Notes: generated from the letters alone by a model not told the origin. Shown: positions 1-9,319, numbered from the stretch's first letter. The stretch is 64,000 nucleotides of DNA from Chitinophaga deserti (GCF_003149455.1 NZ_QFFK01000014.1:62001-126000); one strand, 5' to 3'. A program made the numbers and translations.

Positions 1-1
1 C

Positions 2-946
2 GACTGGCTCCCTTCCATTAACCTGGTGTATCAGCTTACGCCTGCCATCAATATCCGCGCGGCTTACAGTAAAACCCTCGCCCGGCCCGATTTCAGGGAG
101 CGCTCCACCTTCATGTATTACGACGTGAAGATGCGGCAGGATGTGAAAGGGGTACAGGGACTGGATTACAGCCGTGCCGACAATGCGGATGTAAGGATAG
201 AATGGTACCCCAGCCCGGTGGAGGTACTGTCCCTCACCGCATTCTACAAAAAGTACGATAAGCCGGTGGAAACGGTGAGTTACCTCTTTTCCGATAACCG
301 GTACGGCGTCTTTTACTTTAACCTCGAAAGCGCCGTTAACCGTGGGCTGGAACTGGATTACCGCCACTCCTTCTCCTTCATCAACCCCAACAGCGGGTTC
401 TGGAAGAACCTGTTCCTCAGTGCCAATCTCACCGTGATGGATAGTAAGGTGACGTATGATGAGCTGAATATCCAGCGGGTATCTAACGGATTGCCGCCAC
501 TGCCTTCCAACGATTCGTCGAAGAACATCAGGAAGCGGCCTTTGCAGGGATTGTCTCCCTACATCATTAATACCGGTCTGTCGTGGCAGGGATCGTATTT
601 CGGGGCCAACGTTACCTATAACCGGTTTGGCAGAAGGGTGACGTTTGCGGGGATCGATGATTACGATGACACTTATGAGAACCCGCGCGATCAGCTGGAC
701 CTGCAGCTGAATGCCCGTCTGCTGAAGCAGCGGATGGAAATACGGCTGAATGCGGCCGACCTTTTAAACCAGTATTATATCGAGTACTTCAACAAGCACC
801 CCGGGAGCTTTCCGCCTGCCAGTCCAAGTAACGTGAACAATGCCGATGATCCGAAAGGGATGGGTTACAACCCATCATCCGACTGGAAGCTGAAGCGGAC
901 GAAGAAAGGGACAAACTGGTCGGTAACGGTGAGTTACCGGCTATAA
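2..946 (+). CDS. TonB-dependent receptor, C-terminal part (truncated by window edge)
   Basis: The reading frame is open from base 2 with no start in view, so this is the 3' end of a longer gene and about 314 residues are visible. It has alternating hydrophobic and aromatic beta-strand segments separated by polar loops, as in the 22-strand barrel of outer-membrane TonB-dependent transporters. A near-terminal stretch reading NAADLLNQYY is typical of the last strands in Bacteroidota receptors. The protein ends in YRL rather than the usual aromatic residue. Two lipoproteins follow in the same direction, suggesting a nutrient uptake unit. The substrate cannot be inferred because the plug is missing. 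Confidence 0.85.
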   Translation, partial: DWLPSINLVYQLTPAINIRAAYSKTLARPDFRERSTFMYYDVKMRQDVKGVQGLDYSRADNADVRIEWYPSPVEVLSLTAFYKKYDKPVETVSYLFSDNRYGVFYFNLESAVNRGLELDYRHSFSFINPNSGFWKNLFLSANLTVMDSKVTYDELNIQRVSNGLPPLPSNDSSKNIRKRPLQGLSPYIINTGLSWQGSYFGANVTYNRFGRRVTFAGIDDYDDTYENPRDQLDLQLNARLLKQRMEIRLNAADLLNQYYIEYFNKHPGSFPPASPSNVNNADDPKGMGYNPSSDWKLKRTKKGTNWSVTVSYRL

Positions 947-1006
947 CACGCAGTTCATTCATCATGATATCAAAACCCTAGAAGTTAACGACATCAAAAT
1001 TGCACC

Positions 1007-2413
1007 ATGAAAAAGCATTTTTTATTGATCACCCTGGTAGCTACCGCATTTGCTGCCTGTAAGAAAGACGGCCAGAAACCCAATGCCGGCAGACCCGAAA
1101 CTGCATCGCGCCTTGCTGCTGCAGCAGTTTGTGAACCCTGCAATACCGCTCCAAAAGATCTTCCGGATGTTATCAGCGGTAACCGTACCCTTTACAGGGA
1201 TACCTGCTACATCCTCGACGGTAAAACCTGGGTGAAGAATGGTACGCTCACTATCCAGCCCGGTACCATTATCAAAGGCATTAAAAAAGCCACTGCCAGC
1301 GAAGCATCAGCATTGATTATTACCCGCAATGCATCTATTAACGCAGCCGGTACGGCCGACTGCCCTATCGTATTCACTTCCAATGAAACCACTAAAGCCG
1401 CGGGCGACTGGGGTGGCGTGGTAGTACTGGGTGATGCGCTGGTATGTACCACAACCGGTACTGCCCAGATCGAAGGTATCAACCCCGTGATCGTTCCTGC
1501 AGGAGTAGATTACACTTATGGCGGTACTACCGCTAACGACAATTCCGGTACTCTTTCCTACATCCGTATCGAGTACGCCGGTGCGGTGATCCAGGAAGGT
1601 AATGAGCTGAACGGCCTTACCCTCGGTGGTATCGGTTGCGGCACTACCATGGACCACATTGAAGTAATGTATGGAGCAGACGACGGATTCGAGTTCTTCG
1701 GTGGCAACGTAAACGGTAAGTACCTGCTGGCCATTGCCAATAACGATGATCAGTTCGATTTCGACTTCGGTTACAAAGGCAACCTCCAGTTCCTTGTATC
1801 CATCATCAAGCCTTCTGTTGAGTATGCCGCTAACAACTCTAACGGTATTGAGTGCGATGGTGGCCAGGTATCATCCTGCTACAGCCGTCCCGTTATCAGC
1901 AACATGACCATTGTGGGCGCGCCTAACTGCACCGTAACTTCTACCAACCAGCTGCTGAACGGTACCCGTTTCCGCAACAATACTTATGCAGTAATGCGTA
2001 ACTCTATTGTGTACGGTTATCCTACGGCTATCCGCCTGGAGTCTGCCGTTACTACCGCTTCGTTTAACAACACAGACAGCTGTGGTACCAGCGGAACAGC
2101 AACTTACCTGTTCAACAACGCCGTACAAGCCTGTGTTACTGCATTCGCCACTTTCACGCCGCACTCCAGCACTACCAGCAACACGGTGGCCGGCCTGAAC
2201 CTGAGCGATGCATTCCCTGCAGCCTTTGCAGACTATTTCGACCCTATCGCTTCCCCGCTGGCGCCTGCAGCACCGCCTACGTCTAATAAGACCGGCTTCT
2301 GCGGCCTGCTGCCGGTTAACTGCAGCTATGCTTTCAACACCGTTACCTACAAAGGTGGCGCGGTGGACCCCAGTGGTAATTACTGGCTGGGCGACACCTG
2401 GATCCGTTTCTAA
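1007..2413 (+). CDS. Secreted lipoprotein, predicted beta-helix-like repeat protein
   Basis: The 468-residue product starts with a lipoprotein signal ending in a lipobox with Cys18, followed by KKDG, so it should be anchored in the outer membrane. The body is rich in Gly, Asn, Thr and short hydrophobic strands (for example GDWGGVVVLGDA and LSYIRIEYAG), which resembles right-handed parallel beta-helix proteins common beside TonB receptors in Bacteroidota. Several Cys pairs may form disulfides. It lies 60 bp after the receptor gene and is probably co-transcribed with it. A surface-exposed ligand-binding role is an inference; I recognise no catalytic motif. Confidence 0.8.
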   Translation: MKKHFLLITLVATAFAACKKDGQKPNAGRPETASRLAAAAVCEPCNTAPKDLPDVISGNRTLYRDTCYILDGKTWVKNGTLTIQPGTIIKGIKKATASEASALIITRNASINAAGTADCPIVFTSNETTKAAGDWGGVVVLGDALVCTTTGTAQIEGINPVIVPAGVDYTYGGTTANDNSGTLSYIRIEYAGAVIQEGNELNGLTLGGIGCGTTMDHIEVMYGADDGFEFFGGNVNGKYLLAIANNDDQFDFDFGYKGNLQFLVSIIKPSVEYAANNSNGIECDGGQVSSCYSRPVISNMTIVGAPNCTVTSTNQLLNGTRFRNNTYAVMRNSIVYGYPTAIRLESAVTTASFNNTDSCGTSGTATYLFNNAVQACVTAFATFTPHSSTTSNTVAGLNLSDAFPAAFADYFDPIASPLAPAAPPTSNKTGFCGLLPVNCSYAFNTVTYKGGAVDPSGNYWLGDTWIRF

Positions 2414-2443
2414 GACAATCTCCTGTTCGTGATGAATAACTGG

Positions 2444-2480
2444 AAAGGGCGGGTTCATCGCCCGCCCTTTCATTTCTTTT
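2444..2480 (+). terminator. Intrinsic terminator or attenuator between two lipoprotein genes
   Basis: A perfect 10-bp inverted repeat (AAAGGGCGGG at 2444-2453, CCCGCCCTTT at 2461-2470) with a 7-nt loop is followed by a T-rich stretch. It sits 24 bp before the next start codon, so it may only partly terminate and lower expression of the downstream lipoprotein. Confidence 0.8.
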
Positions 2481-2494
2481 AAAATTCCGATTGC

Positions 2495-3337
2495 ATGAAA
2501 AAATGCTTTTTACCGGCCCTCCTGGCCCTCCTGTTCACCGCCTGTCAGAAGAATGGCGACCTCGTGGCACAGCCCGAGTTTTTTGAGATAAGGCTCACCT
2601 GGCTGTATACCCCTGATACTGATGTGGCGTATACGGTAGAATTTGAAGGCAACCGGGTGACAGACAGCCTGGTTTTCAATATAGATCAGAAATTTGCGCG
2701 TAAGATGTTGCCCGGCGCCAGCATGGGTAAAAAGAGAATAGTGCTGAAAGTAACGGGAACAGACAGTACCGTGCTGGATACCTCCGTGATGGTGAATGGC
2801 ATGGCCAGCTTTCAGCTGCTGGCAGTGTCTGCCACCGATAAGCCCGTCCTGGTAGGCGGCAATTCCGAAGGCGGCGAAACGCCTGATCCTTCTTCCCGAA
2901 CCCATGGAAAACACCGATATTATTATACAGACCCGCTGCTGCCCGATTCTGTGCGGATGGAAATACACGTATGCAATGCGGGTGTAAGGCCCTTTACTTA
3001 CCAGGAAGCGCCATCCGGCGTATTAAACCTCAAGAAGGGAGCCTTTTCCCCTTATATAGAACTGCCGATGGATGTATATGGGCGTAATACTCTCTACCTG
3101 TTTAAACTCATTAACCCGAAGGATGGCTCCATGATCCAGGACATCACTTTCCGGCATGCCACCCGTATAGACCAGGCGGCGGGATATTCCGACAGTTTCA
3201 GGAGCAACCGTGCTTCGGCAGACGGTGTTCCACCCTACAAATTTGTGACCTCGATACTCCGTTATGGAGGGCCTGATGAAGTGCCTGCCAGGCAGGACAA
3301 ATTCCATGACCTTACTTTATTCATGACAAACTGGTAA
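2495..3337 (+). CDS. Hypothetical lipoprotein
   Basis: The 280-residue product has a short lipoprotein signal with lipobox LFTAC (Cys17). The rest reads as beta-rich envelope domains: the first 120 residues resemble an Ig-like or transthyretin-like fold, and the second half contains SPYIELPMDVYGRNTLYLF. I do not recognise a named family. It is the third gene in line after the TonB receptor and the beta-helix-like lipoprotein, so it is probably an accessory of that uptake unit. The start is fixed by the signal peptide. Confidence 0.75.
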   Translation: MKKCFLPALLALLFTACQKNGDLVAQPEFFEIRLTWLYTPDTDVAYTVEFEGNRVTDSLVFNIDQKFARKMLPGASMGKKRIVLKVTGTDSTVLDTSVMVNGMASFQLLAVSATDKPVLVGGNSEGGETPDPSSRTHGKHRYYYTDPLLPDSVRMEIHVCNAGVRPFTYQEAPSGVLNLKKGAFSPYIELPMDVYGRNTLYLFKLINPKDGSMIQDITFRHATRIDQAAGYSDSFRSNRASADGVPPYKFVTSILRYGGPDEVPARQDKFHDLTLFMTNW

Positions 3338-3369
3338 ACCATTGCCTTTAGTTATCCGTAAAACCCTGA

Positions 3370-3400
3370 AGCGGCCCCTTAACCGGGGCTGTTTTTATTA
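3370..3400 (+). terminator. Intrinsic terminator after lipoprotein gene
   Basis: A GC-rich hairpin (AGCGGCCCC, loop TTAACC, GGGGCTGTT with wobble pairs) runs into a T stretch, 33 bp after the stop of the 280-residue lipoprotein. Confidence 0.8.
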
Positions 3401-3511
3401 GTGGCAGCGGCTGCGGGTTATAGAGAAGAATGCTGCATTTCGTAAAGGAAAAGCTGCGGTTGGTGTAAAAGAGATGTGGGGGAGATTGCTTACATTTATA
3501 TTGAAGCCAGC

Positions 3512-4534
3512 ATGGATATTCTAAAGACAATCACCCGTTGGCGGCTGTATCACTTCCTGTTTTGGGCCGCTTTCTTTGTGGTTTGGATCACATTGCGGAT
3601 AGATGATTACCCTGATCTCACGCCCACTGTGTTAGCCGGACTGCTGAAAGTGCTTTCGCTGGCCGGGGCGGTTTACTTCACCAATTACGTGCTCATTCCT
3701 AAGTTCCTGTATAAGAAAAGGTACTTCACTTTTCTCGCGGTGTTTACGGTATTGGTGGGTGTAACGGGGTTTGTGGTGATTAAGGTTTTAAACTGGATAC
3801 TCCTGCCCTACGCCTCTACCATCACCCACTGGCCCAATGCCACGCTGAACAGCCAGCTGTACGATGTATATATCCCCTTGTTTTTCATGGTAGGCGCCGC
3901 GGCGGGAATCAAGTTTTACATCGATCAGATCAGGACGCTGCATCATTTGCAAAGCGCCCTGCGTGCGGGAGCTGAACAGGAATTGCAGTTCCTCCGTTCG
4001 CAGATCAATCCGCATTCACTGTTTAATTCCCTCAACACCATTTACTTCCTTATCCATAAAGAGAATCACCTTGCCAGGGAAACGCTGCTCAGGTTCTCTG
4101 ACCTCCTCCGTTACCAGTTGTACGAATGCAATACGGAAAAGATCGATATCGCGAAAGAGATCGCTTACCTCGAAAACTACATTGCCCTGCAAAGGCTGCG
4201 GCACGATAAGCAATATGATATCCAATTCGAGCATTCGCCCGATGTGAAAGACTTTGATATTGCGCCCCTGCTGCTCATGCCTTTTGTAGAGAATGCCTTC
4301 AAGCATATATCGCATCAGGCTGCCAACTCGGTTCATATTCAGATGGCGCGGGAAAACGGGCAGTTTACCTTTACCGTGGAAAATACCTGCGAGCCAAAGC
4401 CGCAGCGTACCACCGGGGGGATTGGACTGAGCAATGTAAAGCGGCGGCTGGAGCTTTTGTATAATGGAAAACACGCATTGCAGATTGTACCTGGCAGTGA
4501 GCAGTTTGCAATCACCTTAACCTTGCAGGTATGA
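3512..4534 (+). CDS. LytS-family sensor histidine kinase
   Basis: The 340-residue kinase starts at the ATG giving MDILKTITRW; an earlier GTG at 3476 only adds 12 polar residues. Four hydrophobic segments in the first 140 residues form a membrane sensor. The His_kinase (PF06580) domain follows with the phosphoacceptor His168 in QINPHSLFNSLN; the usual Phe after the His is Ser here. The N box (PFVENAFKH) and G box (GGIGLSNVKRRL) of the ATPase domain are present. Its stop overlaps the response regulator start as ATGA, so the two are translationally coupled. The stimulus is unknown. Confidence 0.93.
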   Translation: MDILKTITRWRLYHFLFWAAFFVVWITLRIDDYPDLTPTVLAGLLKVLSLAGAVYFTNYVLIPKFLYKKRYFTFLAVFTVLVGVTGFVVIKVLNWILLPYASTITHWPNATLNSQLYDVYIPLFFMVGAAAGIKFYIDQIRTLHHLQSALRAGAEQELQFLRSQINPHSLFNSLNTIYFLIHKENHLARETLLRFSDLLRYQLYECNTEKIDIAKEIAYLENYIALQRLRHDKQYDIQFEHSPDVKDFDIAPLLLMPFVENAFKHISHQAANSVHIQMARENGQFTFTVENTCEPKPQRTTGGIGLSNVKRRLELLYNGKHALQIVPGSEQFAITLTLQV

Positions 4535-5223
4535 AATTACAATGTCTGGTAGTAGACGATGAGCCGATGGCGCGGCAGGGCCTCCGTGAACATATTGCGG
4601 GTGTCAGTTTCCTGGAATGGGCCGGGGAATGTGAAAGCGCTATGAAGGCTGCGGAATTCCTCCAGCAACGGCCTGTTGATCTCCTCTTCCTCGATATCCG
4701 TATGCCACGTCTCAGCGGGCTCGAGTTCCTCCGTACTCTCCCGCAAAAGCCGCTTACCATCATCACCACCGCCTATCCCGATCATGCGCTGGAAGGTTTT
4801 GAACTGGATGTGCTCGATTACCTGCTGAAGCCGGTATCGTTCGAACGTTTCTTTAAAGCAGTCAGCAAGGCGAAAGCTTTATTGAAAACCGCCCCGCCGG
4901 ATCACTTCTATATCAAATGCGAGCACCGGCTGGAAAAGATACGCCTGGAGGATGTGCTTTTCGTGGAAGCCCTGCAGAACTATATAGCCGTGCATACCAC
5001 ACAACGCAAATACATTACTTACCTCACGTTTAAAGCAGTGGAAGAATACCTGCCTGCAGAGCAGTTCATCAAAGTCCATAAATCTTACATCGTTGCTGCC
5101 GGTAAAATCGACAGCATAGAGGGCAATACGATTACGGTGGGCGCTCATGAAGTGCCCGTCAGCCGTGCGCTGCGCGATGAAGTGATGGAAAGAATTCTGC
5201 AGAACCGCTATCTAAAGCGCTGA
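4531..5223 (+). CDS. LytTR-family response regulator
   Basis: The 230-residue protein has an N-terminal receiver domain with acidic residues Asp9 and Asp10, phosphoacceptor Asp55 (FLDIRMP) and the conserved Lys in DYLLKP. A C-terminal LytTR DNA-binding domain begins near residue 130 (FYIKCEHRLEKIRLEDVLFVEA) and holds the characteristic KSYIV motif. It overlaps the upstream kinase gene by 4 bp and is its obvious partner. Its 3' end overlaps the convergent trhO gene by 12 bp. Targets cannot be seen here. Confidence 0.95.
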   Translation: MKLQCLVVDDEPMARQGLREHIAGVSFLEWAGECESAMKAAEFLQQRPVDLLFLDIRMPRLSGLEFLRTLPQKPLTIITTAYPDHALEGFELDVLDYLLKPVSFERFFKAVSKAKALLKTAPPDHFYIKCEHRLEKIRLEDVLFVEALQNYIAVHTTQRKYITYLTFKAVEEYLPAEQFIKVHKSYIVAAGKIDSIEGNTITVGAHEVPVSRALRDEVMERILQNRYLKR

Positions 5224-6252
5224 TTCCCCGGGAGGTGCTGTACGCCTTTTCTTACGTTTGTTGAAAAGCATCAGCCCCTTGTCTATCCCCTTACGCATTT
5301 CCGCCTGTTCTTCTTCGGGCAGGGCAATTACATCTGTACAGGCCTGGCTGCAGCATTTGTTGAATTGCTCCGCGCATTTCTCGCATTGGATAAACAGGAG
5401 GTGGCAGCCTTCGTTGGCGCAGTTGACATGCGTATCGCAGGGGGCGCCGCACTGGTGGCACTGGGAGATGATCTCTTCCGTGATGCGCTCGCCCAGCCTG
5501 TCGTCGAACACGAAGTTCTTACCCCGGAACTTATTGGGGATGCCCCATTCGCGGGCTTTATTGGAATATTCTATGATGCCGCCTTCCAGGTGGAAGACGT
5601 TGTTGAAGCCATGGTGGAGCATGTATGCCGAGGCTTTCTCGCAACGGATGCCGCCGGTGCAGTACATGATGATGTTCTTGTCTTTATTGTCCTTCATCAT
5701 ATCCACCGCCATGGGCAGTTGCTCCCGGAAGGTGTCTGAAGGTACTTCGAGTGCGTTATCGAAATGGCCCACTTCGAATTCGTAGTGGTTACGCATGTCG
5801 ATGATCACGGTATCGGGGTCGGCGGAAAGCTCATTGAACTCCCTGGCGTTGAGATATTTCCCCCGGTTGTCCATATCAAATGTGGAATCGGTGATACCGT
5901 CTGCCACAATTTTTTCGCGCACCTTGATTTTCAATACCCAGAACGACTTACCATTATCATCCACGGCAACGTTGAGGCGGATGCCTTTGAGGAAAGGAAT
6001 GGTATCGAGGTGCTGACGGAATGCGTCAAAATGATGTTCGGGGATACTGATCTGTGCATTGATACCTTCGTGCGCCACATAGATGCGGCCGAATACCTCA
6101 ATTTCGTGGAGGGCGGTATACAATTCATCCCTGAAAAGCTTAGGATCGGAAATTTTGGCGTACTGGTAAAAGGATACCGTAACGCGGCGGAAGGTTTCCG
6201 CAGCCAACCGTGCTTTTAACTCGGTGGCAGAGAATCTGTTGTGAAGAACCAT
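5212..6252 (-). CDS. trhO: tRNA uridine(34) hydroxylase, rhodanese family (TrhO/YceA)
   Basis: The 346-residue protein matches the TrhO family, which makes 5-hydroxyuridine at the tRNA wobble position. An N-terminal acylphosphatase-like region is followed by a rhodanese domain with catalytic loop YCTGGIRCEKA (Cys198, second Cys204). A C-terminal Cys-rich segment (CHQCGAPC, CANEGCHLL, CEKCAEQFNKCC) probably binds zinc, as in longer family members. The stop overlaps the convergent LytTR regulator gene. The ATG at 6250-6252 gives MVLHNRFSA, and about 110 nt separate it from a promoter-like element. Confidence 0.92.
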   Translation of the reverse strand: MVLHNRFSATELKARLAAETFRRVTVSFYQYAKISDPKLFRDELYTALHEIEVFGRIYVAHEGINAQISIPEHHFDAFRQHLDTIPFLKGIRLNVAVDDNGKSFWVLKIKVREKIVADGITDSTFDMDNRGKYLNAREFNELSADPDTVIIDMRNHYEFEVGHFDNALEVPSDTFREQLPMAVDMMKDNKDKNIIMYCTGGIRCEKASAYMLHHGFNNVFHLEGGIIEYSNKAREWGIPNKFRGKNFVFDDRLGERITEEIISQCHQCGAPCDTHVNCANEGCHLLFIQCEKCAEQFNKCCSQACTDVIALPEEEQAEMRKGIDKGLMLFNKRKKRRTAPPGESAL

Positions 6253-6572
6253 ACTAGAATTTTAAGGACCAACGCCGGTGGAACAAAACTCATTAATAAA
6301 TTGATTACCAATTGGACGGTGCTTGTCATACTCCCGCTGGCGGGACCTGACAGGCATTGCCGGCGCAAAGTTACAAAAAAAAGTGGTGGCGTAAACCGCC
6401 CATTCTCCAAGAAGCTGGTCTTCATCTCACATTCGTCAAATCCATCAATCGTATTGAACATTTTGACGGTATGGCAGTTAAATTATGGCACGCTTTTGGA
6501 AAAGTGGGATAATGTATGTGGATTTGACCCTGTGCTGTTCGAGTATTTTCTAACCCCCTTAAAGCAATCTAT
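6253..6572. other. 320-bp intergenic region between trhO and a small membrane protein gene
   Basis: The left part should hold the trhO leader and promoter. The right part must hold any promoter of the 47-residue gene, but I see no exact TAnnTTTG element on the plus strand. No convincing ORF or RNA gene is visible. Confidence 0.5.
6366..6373 (-). promoter_or_regulatory. Candidate -7 element for trhO
   Basis: On the minus strand this reads TAACTTTG, an exact match to the Bacteroidota -7 consensus TAnnTTTG. A TTTA lies 18 nt upstream as a possible weak -33 box. It would give a leader of about 105 nt containing a small GC hairpin (CCCGC/GCGGG). Confidence 0.45.
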
Positions 6573-6716
6573 ATGAGCATTTACGCGATTTACCTCATTA
6601 CCGCCATTGTTTTATTTTGTATTTACCGCATAGCAGCTTACCATGCCCACAGCGAAGTAAAACTTAAAAAAGCGGGAGACCGTGGCAAACGGAGAAGTCT
6701 CCGCGTCCGCGCTTAA
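6573..6716 (+). CDS. Small single-pass membrane protein, 47 residues
   Basis: An ATG at 6573 opens a 47-codon frame ending in TAA at 6714. The product starts MSIYAIYLITAIVLFCIY, a clear hydrophobic transmembrane segment, followed by a strongly basic tail (KLKKAGDRGKRRSLRVRA). This hydrophobic-then-positive layout is typical of real bacterial small membrane proteins and predicts an N-out, C-in topology. A terminator follows 34 bp later. I recognise no family, and coding status rests on composition and context. Confidence 0.5.
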   Translation: MSIYAIYLITAIVLFCIYRIAAYHAHSEVKLKKAGDRGKRRSLRVRA

Positions 6717-6750
6717 CCGTACTCAGATACCTTTGGCAAGCAAAAAAAGG

Positions 6751-6791
6751 AAAGGCTGTCTCCCGTAAAAGGGAAGGCAGCCTTTGTCTTT
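6751..6791. terminator. Bidirectional terminator
   Basis: An inverted repeat (AAAGGCTGTCTCCC, loop GTAAAA, GGGAAGGCAGCCTTT) lies between the 47-residue gene and the convergent DUF5686 gene. The A-rich and T-rich flanks suit termination in both directions. Confidence 0.75.
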
Positions 6792-6811
6792 ATTACCATC
6801 GTTAAATTTAT

Positions 6812-9307
6812 TTATTCTACCCTGAACGCTCCTCCCAGTATTCCCCCAAATCCCAGCCGCACTCCTATCCGGGTATCTGCCTGGCTCTGGTAACCTGCCA
6901 CCACATCTACCCTTATCACTTTCAGGATGTTCTCCAGTCCGGCAAACACTTCCACATAATTGTTATTCCGGTTCACGTAAAACGCATTTGACCCTGCTAC
7001 CAGGTGCCACTTCAGGCGGTTGAACAGGGGAATGCGGTTGGTGAGGAGCCCGTTGAAGTGATGCTCCACATTCGCCGTAGCATACAGTTTGGCAGTGGTG
7101 CTGTACTCGTAATACCTGGCCAGCTGGAAGCTGTTCATGTAACGGATGTTCAGGAAAGTCTGGTTCCCGTTGAAGTGCTGCATGTCTGGTATAGAAACAG
7201 ATTTCCGGTTGAGGAACCCGCCTATCGTAACATGGTATTTGAGGGCTCCCAACAGCTTGAAATTCATATCGTCTTTCACATCTATATTCCATTTATCGAA
7301 ATTGGCATCTAACAGTCCTTTCCGGTACCCGGCATAGAAAGTAGGGTATTTGGAACCGATGGCCTGTTTGCCATTGGGGTATTCGATAAAGCGCTGACCG
7401 GGCTGATAGCTGATGTTGGCGCCAATGGTTAGTACCTGTTCTTTTCCAAAGGGTACGCCAGCAAGTTCTTCAGGGTGGTTGGGTGTAAAGGATTTCTTTG
7501 CATTTTTAAAGATCACGAAGTCCGTTGTATTCTCCACTGCGTTACGATCTTCATATAAAGCAAAGGCGCTTAATGCTAAGGTGCTTTCATATACCCTGCT
7601 GAAACCCAGTGTGGCGAACTTACTTTCATACAATTTCATGTAATTCTCTTTCAGCAGCAGGGTATACAATTCATTCATGATCGGCCCGATGGGATTGGCG
7701 CGGTTAAACTGTGTGATGCGCTTGCCACCTGAAGCGCTCCAGGTATTACGCACGCCTACCCCGCCTTTAGGTACATTGGTTAACGTGAGCCCCGTTTGCG
7801 CCTGTAGGTGTGTATTGGAAAATCCATACCGCGCACTGGATTGCCAGGTGAGGTATTTCCGGTTCGGTAAACTGAATGTAACGGATGGATTGATTTGTAA
7901 AGCCACCCCTTCCACGGTGTTGTAACTCAGTCCTCTCGCGAGGCCCGGCATGCGGAATGTGTGAGACTGTACAGAAGTATCTCCCTGGAAATACCAGTTG
8001 TGGCTCCATCCGCTCCAGAGCACCTGCATAGGCTTAACGGGTTGTGGTTTCGCACGGAGGGAATCCAGGTGCTGGCGGCTGCGGGTTGAATCGCGGCGGG
8101 CGCGTGCGGTACTGTCTTTCACATGAAAATCCCGAAGCTCATCGGCTTCCAGTGGCAGCGGACGGATACTGTCCCAATACTTAATACTCCTCCACTCCGC
8201 ATCCTTCTGGTATTTCATTACCACTTTATTGAAGTAGTTTTTCGGGAACACGGGGCTCAGGTTGTAGTTGGAGTATACATTCACGGAAGTGCCGGTAACT
8301 TCGAAGCCAAACACTTTTACGGCGAGGTACACTACCTGGTCTTTCGTGCGCCATACATCCGGCGCTACCGGCACATGCGTCTGGCGGATGACGAGGGTAT
8401 CGATCAGTTCCAGCTGGTACTCTTTGGTGAGCATGAGGTCGGTGCTGTGAATACGCCAGTCATCTTCCGTAATATAAATATGCCCTGCAAATACCGGCTC
8501 GTATTTACGGCGCGGGATCACCAGGATCTTGTTGACCAGCTTACCATCGTCTACAAAGGTGCCTTCGAGGCGGTATTTATAATGGGACAATGCATTATCG
8601 GCGATGGGAGAAATAAAGCCACGGGGGCCTATCTGCGATTCCATGGCTTCCACATTGTTCTGATAGAAGTTGATGATGGTGGGAATGCTGAAGCCGAGCC
8701 CGCCACCACTGGAGCGGCTGGATACCACATCGAGCTTCATGTCGGGGTCGCGCCAGGCTATTTTGGTGAGGGATTCGGTGAGGGCTACGATGCCTTTGCC
8801 GGTGGAGTCTACCCCTAATTCATCTGCATCTACCTTCTGGCCAAATACCCGTTTGGGCATTTTACGCAGGCGGGCCAGCATTTTAATGTAGGATTCGCAG
8901 GTGTAGGCTTTTACCTGTGAGAGGTAGAACGGGCGCTTTTTGATGGCCTGCCTGATGATGGCATATGCAGGATCTTCCCCGCCTGATTTCACGACTACTT
9001 CCTTCATCTGGAGGCTTACCGGCTGCAGGGTGAAATTCAGTTCCACGGGCGCATCGCCTGCAGTAACGCTCTTTTCCGCTTTGCGGTACCCCATATACTG
9101 GCAAACGATGATGTGGCTGCCGACGGTGATGTCTAGCTGATAAGCGCCATTCGCGTTGGTGGTGGTACCCAAGGTGGTACCTTTGATCATGATGGTGGCA
9201 AATGGAAGGGGTGCCCCGCTTTCATTGGTGACAACGCCGCGGACCTGTGCGCCTGAAGCAGGTAATACAAACAGGAATAGGAAACAGGGTATCAGAGCTT
9301 TCATCAT
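6812..9307 (-). CDS. DUF5686 / carboxypeptidase-like regulatory domain protein
   Basis: The 831-residue envelope protein has a signal peptide (cleavage near ASGA-QV), then a CarboxypepD_reg-like domain at about residues 22-100 (GVVTNESGAPLPFATIMIKGT). The long remainder matches the DUF5686 family of Bacteroidota, with beta-barrel-like strands in its C-terminal half ending GGAFRVE. DUF5686 proteins are thought to sit in the outer membrane; their function is not established. Two adjacent ATGs (9307 and 9304) are possible starts. It is transcribed alone, toward the terminator at 6751. Confidence 0.88.
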   Translation of the reverse strand: MMKALIPCFLFLFVLPASGAQVRGVVTNESGAPLPFATIMIKGTTLGTTTNANGAYQLDITVGSHIIVCQYMGYRKAEKSVTAGDAPVELNFTLQPVSLQMKEVVVKSGGEDPAYAIIRQAIKKRPFYLSQVKAYTCESYIKMLARLRKMPKRVFGQKVDADELGVDSTGKGIVALTESLTKIAWRDPDMKLDVVSSRSSGGGLGFSIPTIINFYQNNVEAMESQIGPRGFISPIADNALSHYKYRLEGTFVDDGKLVNKILVIPRRKYEPVFAGHIYITEDDWRIHSTDLMLTKEYQLELIDTLVIRQTHVPVAPDVWRTKDQVVYLAVKVFGFEVTGTSVNVYSNYNLSPVFPKNYFNKVVMKYQKDAEWRSIKYWDSIRPLPLEADELRDFHVKDSTARARRDSTRSRQHLDSLRAKPQPVKPMQVLWSGWSHNWYFQGDTSVQSHTFRMPGLARGLSYNTVEGVALQINPSVTFSLPNRKYLTWQSSARYGFSNTHLQAQTGLTLTNVPKGGVGVRNTWSASGGKRITQFNRANPIGPIMNELYTLLLKENYMKLYESKFATLGFSRVYESTLALSAFALYEDRNAVENTTDFVIFKNAKKSFTPNHPEELAGVPFGKEQVLTIGANISYQPGQRFIEYPNGKQAIGSKYPTFYAGYRKGLLDANFDKWNIDVKDDMNFKLLGALKYHVTIGGFLNRKSVSIPDMQHFNGNQTFLNIRYMNSFQLARYYEYSTTAKLYATANVEHHFNGLLTNRIPLFNRLKWHLVAGSNAFYVNRNNNYVEVFAGLENILKVIRVDVVAGYQSQADTRIGVRLGFGGILGGAFRVE

Positions 9308-9311
9308 GTGT

Positions 9312-9319
9312 CAAATGTA
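9312..9319 (-). promoter_or_regulatory. Candidate -7 element immediately before DUF5686 gene
   Basis: The minus strand reads TACATTTG, matching TAnnTTTG, only 4 bp before the start codon. If active it would give a nearly leaderless mRNA. No -33 box is evident. Confidence 0.3.

Noticed and set aside
6473..6490. Sigma-54-like TGGCACG followed by TTTTGGA before the 47-residue gene
   Set aside because: The -12 GC element is missing and the spacing is one base short.
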